From: Siphlonurus alternatus
Taxonomy: Eukaryota > Arthropoda > Insecta > Ephemeroptera > Siphlonuridae
Assembly (NCBI GenBank): GCA_949825025.1
Contig: OX463781.1
Coordinates: 42,711,469-42,775,468 of the forward strand
Reading direction: 5' to 3'
Length of the DNA stretch: 64,000 nucleotides
Below the pieces are notes generated by a model, which was given only the letters and a program-made list of their open reading frames with translations, was not told the DNA's origin and searched no databases. The translations under genes were made by a program, and so were the position numbers. Position 1 is the stretch's first letter, and every line of letters begins with the position of its first letter. Of this stretch, positions 46,435 to 58,100 are shown one piece after another.

Positions 46435-47015
46435 ATAGCGTTTGCTTGGCTTTGTTGTTGTTTACATTCAGCAGTAGGTACTGAGAGGGAACTGGAATCA
46501 CTTGATTTATTCCTCCTAATTTAACATATTTTAATTTTTTTTTAACAATAATATATACGTAAGAAATAAATATACATAACTTGAACATAAACATTTTTTT
46601 TTATTTTACCTAGTTTCTTTATCATTACTTTTTGTTGTTCCGTTTCTCCCTCGTATTCAAAAGTCCGCGGGGAAAGCAATGGCCGGTGATTGGCTGAATT
46701 TTTTTAAGAATCTTAGGGTCAATATCAGTGCATAAGTGTCGTAAAATGGTCGTTATTGACGTGAAATTTGGAGTCGATTTACATTTTATTTAATGATTTA
46801 TTGTATTTTTCACAGATATCATTGGCAAATATTGTATTTTTTTCCATTTACTTGACATCTCAATCTATCAAATAAAATAATTGTCAAATGTATCACGATT
46901 GTCATATCGCAGAAAATAAATAGTTTTTGGTATGCTACTACCATGTTAAATAGGTGCTTTTTGCCTACATTCACGTGACGTCATATTTTTGTGACGTATG
47001 GTGAAAGACCCGTAT
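46435..47015 (+). repeat. 0.58-kb dispersed repeat, copy C
   Basis: An uninterrupted copy in the same orientation as copy A, differing at only a few visible positions. It provides a second empty-site reference for the insertion in copy B. Confidence 0.88.
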
Positions 47016-47584
47016 ATGTAATTATAACTAGGCTTATTAATTCATAGATATATATGGGTCTGAGAAAATAATTAAAATTGCGTTTTTTTTTAAGGTTAAT
47101 TTTATAAAATGATTTGCATCAGTCGAGACATCATATGCCGCTTAAATATATAATGCGTCTACAGATTGGTTGATGATTTGCGTGCGAGCCAATCAATGTT
47201 TCAGCTAGGCGAGTTGTTGCCTTATTATTAATGCTGTCATCTAGCACGTGCATAGAAAAATATGTGGCACGTCAGACGTGTCATATTTTTTCGGCGAACT
47301 AACAAAGGTTTTGAAAGCAAAACTTGTGTGGATTTATTGCAGTGGAATTGCACGTATTTTTAATTTTTTTATATAATTATACTTACAAAAGTTTACTGAA
47401 TATATTTTTTAGTAATACCGCTGTATAAAATTATTATTATATATATATAGTAGGGATCGAAAGAAGACTATATATATATTATTAATTGCAAGTAAATTTA
47501 AAGGGATAAATGTCGTTACTTAAAATAGATATTGAATTACAGTGCGTAAAATACATATATTAATTAATTAGGATATTATATTAT

Positions 47585-49913
47585 ATCGTCGTTGTAGCGC
47601 GTTTTTGGCCGATCTTCCAGTTGTAAGTTATGACTCTTTGGCCGATCTATATATTGTAAGTTATAACTCTCTGGCTGATCTGCATATTGTAAGTTATGGC
47701 CCTCTGGCTGATCTGCAATTTTTCTAATTGTTCAGGAGAAGCAAAAAACTGATTATCTCCGGAAATATTAATTGGAAATTAAAATCCTGTATGCAGCACT
47801 TTTATAATGTAAATACGATAAAAAATATGTATAAAAGTCCGTCGGTCATCTTTAAAAAATAATAATAATAAATAAATGAAATTTGTCATAATCCGACAGG
47901 GCTTGAAAATGCATGTAATAATCCTCTCTCACGTTGTTAACTCGGCTAGAAATTAAAAACACGATGTAATAGAATTACAGAATTAATTAAAATTAATGAA
48001 ACGCGCTCGTCTTCAATATTTATTTATATATACGTCGCGTATATATGCATATATGATACCCGTATTTTTTTCAGCTACTTAAACATTTTCATGGTTCGTT
48101 TTCTAGCTGACAAATGAAAATGCATGGGTATATAAGACATAAAATTACTGTGTATTACTATAATATTATTTCATTTTTATCATTATTTTAATTTTAGGGA
48201 AAAAAAAGCGGCTGTGCAGGGACTATAAAAAAAGATTATTTATTAAAAATAGAATCGAACACAGCCGAGTTTGGGTGATTTTAGCATCGTCGATCGCTGA
48301 TAATGTCGATTTTTTTGTGTAATAAATAACAGCAATGCAATAGGCAATTATAAGTTCATTAATTGCAATTGATGCAAAAAAATTAGCTTAATTAGCATGC
48401 TACTTGTTTTACAGGTCTGCACATAAACGCGGAAATTAAACGTAACCAAGACGATTAAATATCACAGCGAGTTCTATGCTCGATCGAAGAATATTTTGTT
48501 AACTGCATATGCATTTATGTATATATTATAGACGCGTAGCAGAATTCCATTGCTGAATTAATCATAAAAATATATATAGTAAATATATTTACGCTATTTT
48601 ACAATTTATTTATGCTAAATTTTATTTACAACAACAAGAAATATTAATATGGTACGTCGATCACTATAATTCTATCATGGGTACGTATATAATAGGCGCG
48701 ATTCACGAAGCCGGAAGTGAGCGTTGTGCTTCGCGGTATCTCGCGATTTTTTTTTTCGTCTTTTCAGGTTCATACGATAATAATATAATATATCAATATT
48801 ATAATAGTATAATATTGATAGCACACGTTGGACCGTCAATGAATTAACAAAAGTTATGTACGTGTCTGCTAGAAGAGACCAATTAGCTGTCGCACTTATT
48901 CGACTCTTTCAAGTCAGCATAAAAACATGTTTTTACAAACTTTTAACATCTCACAATATATTATTATACGCAGCGATATATGGTAAAAAAATATAAAATA
49001 ACTTGCAAAAAAATAATAATAATAATATAATTTTATTTGCTAATTTTTCCTAGTTATATAAGAACGTCCTAGAGTATATTATAATTGCTAAAAAAATGTA
49101 ATACTATGCTAGCTATATATATCGTAAAATAATAATTTTATTTAAATACCGGTATTTTTTATCTATTATAGTTATTACGACACTCTACAATATATGCATG
49201 CAAGTTACAGATCTTTGTGACGCCTTTATTGTGGTTAGTTGCAATATTTTCCCCCACAGGCAGATGTGTATCAAAATTAACATACTAAAAGCTTAATTAT
49301 TTCTTTCCGATATACTGTGTAGGGCGCGCGCCGCAATAACAAAATAATATTTATAAACAAAATCACATTTAATTATTAAGTTAATTATTATTAATTATTA
49401 TACACGTAGCTGAACCATATAATTACGAGTTATTCAATCGTTGCATGCATGATTCCAGATTTTAGAGATCACCCGATGCAATCTGGAGAGATATTTTGTT
49501 ACTTGATTGATTAAATGTTAATTGGCCGTTAGGAAAATTATTCTTTGCAGCCAGAAGAAGTAAATAACTGGATTGAATAAATATATGATTTAAGTTTTTG
49601 CTCTGTGTTGATATTTTGTTACGTGTTATTTGCAAACAGCTGATTTCGCGGGCCTCGCCCCTTTTTTTATTATTTTTCTAGCATTTAAATGAAAATTATT
49701 AGGAAAATACCACTAATGCCATCTTGTGTCAAATTTTGCACTCTTTCGAATGGCGCAATAAAACAAAAATTGTAACTTTTGACATTTCGGCCACTCGTCC
49801 CTGGCAAAAATAAAGCTGATCAGCCAGAGAGTCATAACTTACAATATATAGATCGGCCATGGAGTCATAACTTACAACTGGAAGATCGGCCAAAAACGCG
49901 CTACAACGACGAT
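47585..49913. mobile_element. 2.3-kb element with TIRs made of 33-bp tandem units
   Basis: Inverted ends start TATCGTCGTTGTAGCGCG and continue into tandem 33-bp units, each starting GGCCGATCT or GGCTGATCT with internal TTGTAAGTTATGACTC (left units at 47607, 47640, 47673, 47706; two or more on the right at 49816-49893). The 2.1-kb interior is AT-rich without a long frame. It is a non-autonomous DNA element of unknown superfamily. Confidence 0.85.
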
Positions 49914-50703
49914 ATGTATATATTATATAATTATATCTTGATCAAATATGATATATACTCATATATTATATAAACAGAGGGTATTTTACAACTCGTGTAA
50001 CTTGTTAGCCTCTATATATCAGCATGGGCATGCAGGCCGTTGATGTTGGGGGCATGAAAATTTGCACAGGGGGGTATCTGAGATACTAAAGTTTTGGACC
50101 CCTATGTTGAAAATTTTGAATTTTGATGTTCCATCTCCTTCCGAGGGTGCAGCGCATAAATCTCATTTCTTGTTTATGGTATTAACCTCAGTGTTAAAAA
50201 AAAATGTTGACTAATTTTTTCTTAATATGAAGCTGAAATTTGGTATCCAGAGGTTTTTAAGGTTAAAAAATTCAATGGTACAATTGTTTTGTGAGGAATG
50301 TTCACCCCCAACACTTTTTAAAAATGGCCTCATGCAGGCCCCCTTCCAGGTAGACCCTGTTGCCTGTAATGCCTATATTATATGTCTCTGACTGGCCCCT
50401 AGCTTCCCAGTCCGAGCCTGCCAGAGAGCTCAATAATATAAATGCTGCTCATTAAAATTGTTACTAAAATTAATTTTATTGTTGATGCATTATTCACACG
50501 TTTATTCAGATATTAACTGCTTGCCATATGCAGTGCATTATACCTATTTTAAAATGCAATTTAACGTTCATTTTTAAATTAATTTGACAAAACACATTTA
50601 TTTATAAGATAATATATTATATCCTTATGAATATGCAGTTTATAAGAAAACAATAATTTGTTACTTAAAATATTTAATTATTTTTAATTAAAAGGCAAAT
50701 TAA

Positions 50704-51051
50704 GGGTAAGGTAACGCCACGAATGTTAAAAAAGGTCCCTCACACAAAAATTCTGAAAAAAATTTAAAATGTTCTCCTCTACACCCCCTATCAGTAGCTA
50801 AAATATTAGGTATACAAATACGATCTAGTTTTTGAGTTATGAATTTTTAAAGTTGACTACTTTAACATGGAGAAATGGAACTCCCATGTTAAATTAGTCA
50901 ACTTTAAAAATTCATAACTCAAAAACTAGATCGAATTTGTATACCTGATATTTTAGCTACTGATAGGGGGTGTAGAGGAGAACATTTTAAATTTTTTTTC
51001 AGAATTTTTGTGTGAGGGACTTTTTTTAACATTGGTGGCGTTACCTTACCC
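50704..51051. mobile_element. TTAA-flanked hairpin MITE
   Basis: A 348-bp palindrome between two TTAA sites (50700-50703, 51052-51055), with ends GGGTAAGGTAACGCCAC. The arms meet around the sequence AACATGGAGAAATGGAAC. It shares its core, but not its outer ~60 bp, with the element at 63349-63688. Confidence 0.85.
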
Positions 51052-51539
51052 TTAAGGGACATGTAAAATACATTGATTGAAAAAAGGCGTTCCAAAAAGA
51101 AAAATATTCACAATCGACATATTATCTTAGATTTGGTATTTTAAATTGCTTTGCAGTTTATGTTTTAGTACATTTCAAACAGCACAATATAATTATATAA
51201 AATATGAACAAATGTTAAAAATATAATTATATAAACAATTTAAACAATTATTGATTAATTATTTGTTTCCCTATTTGCTATGAATTAAGAGTGGATTCAG
51301 TCACTCCAAGCCTATATAAATACTAAAAGTCAAAAAGTCTTAAGACTCAAGTCAATTTCGAGGCCTCATGTTTTTCGGACATTTTCAGTTGTTTCATTAG
51401 GATTTGAAAGAAATCTGACCAAAATGCAACATATATTTTACTATAGCTAAAAATCAGTTTTGTACCTCAAATCTTACATTTTATAATATTATTTTTTTTA
51501 CCATATATTTTGGAAAAATTGTAGTTAAATAAAAATATT

Positions 51540-51692
51540 GGGTGCGATTCACGAAGCAGTTATCCAGGTTTCTAACCAAGTCTAGCTTAACCACGTTTAA
51601 CTAGGTGGGTTAACACGTAAAACAGGTATAGTTAAACGTGGTTAAGCAAAACGTGGTTAGAAACCTGGCTAACTGCTTCGTGAATCGCGCCC
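51540..51692. mobile_element. Harbinger-like hairpin MITE behind ANKLE1
   Basis: A 153-bp palindrome with ends GGGTGCGATTCACGAAGCAG and a 3-bp ATT duplication (51537-51539, 51693-51695). It lies about 250 bp beyond the ANKLE1 stop codon. Confidence 0.88.
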
Positions 51693-51816
51693 ATTGTTCT
51701 TTTGTTGTCAATATCTAACAATAAAAAATTTGATTACTGCAGATTTTTGTTTGTCACTCGAATTAAATCTTAAAATTAGACCATTTTATCATCACTTTAC
51801 CTTTCTTTGGGTCATA

Positions 51817-51822
51817 TTTATT
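51817..51822 (-). terminator. Candidate ANKLE1 polyadenylation signal
   Basis: A minus-strand AATAAA lies about 125 bp after the ANKLE1 stop codon. The region is AT-rich, so such hexamers arise by chance. Its position close behind the stop and before the hairpin at 51540-51692 makes it the best candidate. Confidence 0.45.
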
Positions 51823-51944
51823 TGGTTAATCCTCTGTTAAACTAGAGAAGACTAGATATGGTCAGGTCTAACCATTTCGTCATATCAAACCAGAAGGGCA
51901 CTAAGGTCAATGAAAGTTCTTTACGACAAAGTCTTCTCGCAGAC

Positions 51945-52108
51945 TCAGGCAATGTCCAGGGGCTGCAGCTGTCGCTCTCCCTCGTGCAGCAGGACGTGCA
52001 GGGCGCGGTACAGAAGGTACACTCCCAGGTGGCACCTTTGATCCAAACCCTTGCTGGCCATCAAGCCATAGTACTCACCACGCTTAAGGTTGCACAGGTT
52101 TTCAAGAC
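51945..52108 (-). CDS. ANKLE1: ANKLE1 exon 10 (C-terminus and stop)
   Basis: The acceptor is ATGTTTCAG and the stop codon TGA is at 51947-51945. It encodes the end of the nuclease: GLENLCNLKRGEYYG, then YLLYRALHVLLHEGERQLQP. The DI(A) ending just after RQLQP matches where I expect ANKLE1 family proteins to end. Confidence 0.92.
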
Positions 52109-55100
52109 CTGAAACATTTGGAATGATATGGTAATGACAAAACTTTTCTTAAGAAAAAAACATGTATATAGGATGAAGCAAATTTAGTACAGTATTTGTA
52201 AAGAAAAGAAGAAAAATAAATGAATACATAAACAAATAAAATTAAAATAATTAATTAAAATTATAAATTAATACAGAATTCTATAGATTATAGATATTAC
52301 TGAAGATTATACTACAGTAAAAACTCGTTATTACTCAACTTGTTATTAGAAGAAAACGATAAAACTCAATTTTGAGTAAAGGAGATTGCAGTCCCGTCAA
52401 AAATAATTAGCATAATTTTTATAGGAAAAACTCAATTTAAGATATAAGGTACAGTACAGTAAACCTACCGGTAATTTCTTGGGTCCCTTGACTTTACGTA
52501 ACAACAAGTTTTTACTACATATGCTAAATAATTATAAACGCAGTTTGTATAACAATTTATTTTTGTTACTGTAGTTCATACATACATACATAACATGACG
52601 CCATATCCCTTTACGGGGAAAGCCAGCAGCATTATTACCTTGGCCGTCTATAAATTGCCCTCCAAAGCACTCGATTCTTGCATACTCCACTTGATTGTGT
52701 TTAGAATTTAAATATTGACGTGATTTATGTTGTATTTGTACAGCCAATTATTAAAATAAATGATTATTATTATTATTCAGAAATGCTCATAACACTTTTG
52801 CCTTCTGCACTCTCTATTACACTGCATACTTTTAACACTTCTGTTAATATTTTACTAGTATTATTCAACTACGTATATTAGTATTTTATTATTACTCATA
52901 TTTGAGTACTTTCACTAGTTTCAGCATATAAATAGCCACCAATAAGTTCATCCTCGCTGATATTTTGTCCCCCAGACTGACATTCTAAGACTAATGGTTA
53001 ATCTCACCGATAGCGTCGATCATGGCGGCCTCACGAGTGTAAGCCTCGACGGGGATGATGCTCTGGAAGATGTGCAGACACACGACGCCCTGCCCGTCCC
53101 GCCAGATGTCCACAATACGGTCCACTTTCTTGCTGCTCTGTGGGGACAAACGTCAGTGGTGAAAAATGTTGTCCAGTTATGAATGGACATATCATGTGGA
53201 AAATTTATACTTCTAGATCTATATTATGTGAAATATTTATTTGTTCCAGTGATCATTGTACTGTATGTGTTATTTAAAAAAAGTGAAACTAGCATTTTAC
53301 ATTTTAGTAATACGGTAATGTATTACAAAAATTTAAAAGATTTAATGAAAATATAAGAGAATGTTTCTTTTAATATAGTAAAAGCCAATAATAGAAATAA
53401 ATTATTAAAATATATTACACTAAATGTGTCCACTTCGCCTTGGTGGTAGTTCATAGTTTATACTGTTAAGTGTTTAGTGTTTAGAGTTTCAAAACTGAGA
53501 AGGGTGAAGATGGCACGTACCATTTTGCCTCTGCTGGCTATATGTGCACACTGCTGTGATTTGAGGGGAACTAGTTTTCTGTATAGCAATGAGATAGTTT
53601 GCAAAAATCAGAGTTTTTTAATGATTCAAAAGCTCATGAAGTGATTTTTGAGACTTTTTAATAAGTGTTATAAAATTTAAAGTTGGCAAAAGAAAGAGTA
53701 CAAACAAACAAAAACAATATTAATATGATCTAATAATTTTTTAAAGCTTGTGTGGGGTGAAAAAAAAAAAACAAAAACAAACAAACATTGAATTCCTGAA
53801 AATTGTTGATACTTAATATTATTGCACCTACAGCTAGACTGGGCATTCCATTTTGTTACTGACCGCGACACTCTTGCGGTCCCATACGCTGACTGCTTGG
53901 TAGAGGTGGGAGTATGGTCGTGCTCGCTTGCCCTTGCCCACGTAGAAGATGGCTCGAAGGAAGGTGCTCCAGCGCTGGGAGGGTGAGAGGGTCGGGGCTC
54001 GCAGGGGTAGGTTCAAAGACACCCTGGGGTCCAGCAGCAGGTACGTGAAGGAGCTCTTGCCCACCCCCTCACGCCAGCACCGCCCTGGTGGTGGTCGAGC
54101 GAACTGCTCACACATTCGCTGCTCTAGTGCCAAACCACCAGTCAGGTCAAGGGCCTGCAAGTCTCGAATACTACGTTCTAACTCGCGACTGAACTCTGAA
54201 AAAAAGGAGAGATGGTCAGTTCGTCTTGGTTTAATTAAGTTTGTTAATGACATCATTCAGTGGAAATATAAAGAATAAAAAAAAAATATTGCACGGCACA
54301 TGAAGGGAGAAAGAATCCTATCTTTATTGGCTAACTAGAAGTGAAATGGTTTAAATTTTAAATGCTAGAGCATGTTCATTTTTTTAAAAAAAGAAACAGT
54401 TAAAATAGTTATTAATTTTTTTTAAAGGGGAAAAATAAGTTCAGTAATAATATAATACTACATATAATAAAAAGAAAAGAAAAATGAAGTAATACAAATT
54501 TCAAGATACTGAAAGTATTTAAATTAAATTCTCAATTTGGTTATTTATAGAACTTTAAACATCTTGACACAAGGTAAATCTTTCTTAATTTAAAATAAGC
54601 CTGCAGCAGTTGGCTTGCCACTCACTTGGTGCGTTCATGACAAAGGGGGCGGGGCATGGCTCGCCTCTACGCAGGCGGGCCAAGCGCCGCAGGTAGACTC
54701 TCTTCGTGGAGTTGGTGATTGGTCCGACTGCACAGCCGTGGGACTGCAGCTCCTGACGTAGAGCCTCCGTGCAGTAGCCAGTCTCAGAGATGGGCAGCGA
54801 GGATAGGGAGGTGCTCGAGCCAGCAACTGAGCGTCAGACTTGTTAGGTTGGTCACTGGTATTTTGAGTATTAACTAAATTAAAGCACCAGTGAGTGTGTA
54901 TGATATTTTGATTATGTTAGGTTACAAACTGAAGGTTTATCATGTGTTCTGTAGCTAATTTGAAGGGAAAAATAATTGTTAAAAGGTAATTATTATTGTA
55001 AAGGCTTTAATCAATTAATGGATTTATCAGGTTTAGAAGAACATAATTTAGTATATAAATTTCTTTTTATTTACCACAGTATTTATATTTTTATAACATG

Positions 55101-58100
55101 ATACTTTATGTTAATATCACTTTGTACTTTTCAAAGACGATTTAAATAAAAAGAATTGTTTTGCTATGAAGAAGTACCGTTACTTAATATATTTAAAAAC
55201 ACTCACCATTGATTCGTTGGGGAAGTAAATTTAATTTTCTTTGCGTTTTCACATCTGTACCAGACTCACTTATCTCAGTACCACTGCAAGGAGAAAATTA
55301 TTACTGTATATCATCATTTTTAATAATTTATCAATAATCAAATTTATTTAATATTTAATTAATAACTAAATAGTTTATCTGAGAAAACAAAGTGAAACAG
55401 GGCATTTTTTTTGTGTGTATGTGAACTACAGTTCATCATCTTGACTTAATAATTTGCTCAAACAGTCCACAAACATAATATATATATATATATATACATA
55501 TTGTAGTTTAAAACAAACTACATATACACAGTACATAATTAGGCCAAAGCTCTTGCATTTTTGGTTATTTCAATCTTGGGGGATAAAATAGAATTTATTA
55601 ATTACTTCATAAAAAAACAAGGTACAAATCATATGGAACTCCATGTACATTTCTCGCCTCTGAAAAGTTTCAGCCCATAATCATCATGTCTCGTAAGGAT
55701 AGCACAGGGTATGGTAATTAACAAGGCTGCAGAAGGGAACTTTTCAGAGTCAAGGGTGTACAATTCAATGACTACAACATGCAATCTCACCTTGTTCCGC
55801 TGGAGATGGTAAGCCTTTTTTCAATGAGCACAATTCCAAAGCGCTTGTCTGTGTACCTGTACACCTCCGAGATCTCAGAGCTAACTTGCGATGACGTCGT
55901 TTGTCTGTGACTCTCGCACGTGAAGAAAGCCTCCGAGGACGTTGTACCATTTTCTGATGACACATGACTTGGGGTAGGCTTTGAAGGAGTGATCGGGAGA
56001 TTAAACTCGACTGAGTGTGCAGGGGTAGGTGGGAACTGAACCGTGATAGACATGGTCGGACTATGTGGAAATAGAGCCTTCTTTGATGACGTAGGAACAG
56101 AGAGGAATTGATCTCTACGATGATCTGATGGAACTATGTTAGATACAGACTCTGACGGGGTGGGGGAGAGCCTCTCTAGCTTGCAGGCTGGAGTCACGGG
56201 GGTAGTTAAAGCCTCCTCGGCTATAAGCAGACTCTGTTGTTCGCACCACCTTGCCACGCGGTTCCAGGAGCTACCGTGACCATTTTCAACGTCAGGCAAG
56301 TGTGGGGTAAGGTCTCCTCCATTCATCATCACTGTGTTCTGTAACAGATTGAGAACAAAATTGTTGGAAAAAGAAAAAAATACATGATTTATTTTTATTT
56401 GTAAGAAGCAGAGTCTTCTGCGCGCAATGTTTCTAACAAAACATTGTTCAATGTCTGTCGCGTGGTGTAATTTTCGATTGTTGAACCCGAAAAAGGAAAA
56501 AAGTAAACAAACTCCACTGTTTACAATTTTTTGCTGCTGGCGGCGCCACCAGCGAGCGGTAATTATCAAGGGAAGCATTATGAATAACATGAAAAACTAA
56601 TAGAAATAATTAAAAAATTGAGGACATGTTTTCAAAAATCAAGTGAAATGGAAAGAAACATGCGCGGAAATTTTATGGAAAAAAATTAAGAATTTTTAAC
56701 GTTTTTTTATCATTGAAACGGTCGAAGAAATGTGGAGCGATAACCATGGTGTAGGTAATGTATATCATTTCTGTATTTCCAAGGACTTTTAAGCTCTAAA
56801 ATCTTTTAGCTAGCAGTTCTGACAGGGCTTAGCTGCTCTGACCAGCAGCACCAGTGTCCATTTGTTGATTTATTTAAAAATAAAAAGCAATATAATAGGG
56901 TTTTAAAATTTTACCTTTGAATTTCTATACATACTGAAGATATTCGTAGTAATTCGATAATCTACAAGTTTCTATGCTGTTAGACCTTAATACTGGAGTG
57001 ACTGGAGTCCCGTCCAACATCTATGATTGCACAGAATCACATAAAAGGCAATGAAACGCCAACCTCAGTCTGCGTCGTCTCTTCTATGTGCTTAAAATAA
57101 GATAAAGTACCGTAATATTTGCTAATAATTAATTTTTACATTACCTGGATTAATGTAGTACAAAATTATTACATTTTTTTATACTTTGGTGTGGTATTTT
57201 AGAAGTTATCGTTACATTTAGGCATCAACTCGCAAATTTCCTATGTTAAACAATGGCGCATAATCAACAAAAACTGCTCGCTAGTGGCGCCTCTGGTCAC
57301 TCTGGCGGGCGCAAAATGGAACTAAAGCGTCACGCAATAATCGGACCACGCGACAGACATTGAACAATGTTTTGTTAGAAACATTGCGCGCAGAAGACTC
57401 TGGTAAGAAGTGAAACCTCTTGACGCTCTAGCTGTACTCAATATATTTTTTTTAATGATTCCCAAGCTTTAAAAAAATATTTAAAAAAAATCAGAGTAAA
57501 ATAACTTTGAATTTTCAATCCTCTATACATTTAACTGGAATAAAAAATTTTAAGGTTGATACTCCATTGTTTTTTTTAAGATAAAAAATGCAACACGTAC
57601 TATTTGAAAAAAACAAGAAAAAAAAAACAAAAAAAAAAAAAAAAAACAAAAAAAAAAAAAACAGAATAATAGAAAAGAGCAGGTGAGCCTCCAGACTGCC
57701 CTTCTTCCCTTTTACTTTGCAGGGCAGTCTGGACTCAAGATTCGGCAGACTGTTGAGCACTCACCTGACTTTCGGTCTGCGTGGAGGTGCTCTTGGTCTC
57801 CACCTGAGAGTCCACGGCATACTCTGCTGAGTAGTCTCCCTCGTTGACGATGATTTTCTCTGCAAACATAGACAACATCGTCAACATGGGGTTGTAAGTA
57901 CATTTAGCAGGTCTGCAATTAAATAAAGCAAGTAGTACGTAAAGAATTTTCAACTGTGCATGCATATTCCATGTTTTATTTCCATTTATATGCTTTCATT
58001 TAAAATTGAATGTTTTCTAAATTAATTAAAAGTTTGTCAAACACAAGCATAAAAAGTTATTTAATTAAATTTACACATAAGTCCTAGATTGTTGATTAGA

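Larger units (their letters stand above)
45119..50420. mobile_element. Candidate 5.3-kb composite bounded by GGCTCGGACTGG
   Basis: Inverted 12-mers GGCTCGGACTGG (about 45122) and CCAGTCCGAGCC (about 50407) bound a block containing a TTAA hairpin, repeat copy C and the 33-bp-unit element. CAGGCTCGGACTGG is a terminus I associate with hAT MITEs. Direct repeats TGCCAGAG and AGCTCAAT occur outside both ends, but the left pair is split. No transposase was seen. Confidence 0.4.

Noticed and set aside
56339..56590. Upstream start giving a 267-residue single-exon protein over ANKLE1 exon 5
   Set aside because: The extra N-terminal part lies in intron sequence and a hAT-type MITE; the splice acceptor at 56339-56340 and the frame to exon 4 explain the exon.
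57712..57965. Longer frames around ANKLE1 exon 4
   Set aside because: One is the wrong frame; the other runs through the acceptor into intron. Only the part after GTTTGCAG keeps the gene's frame.
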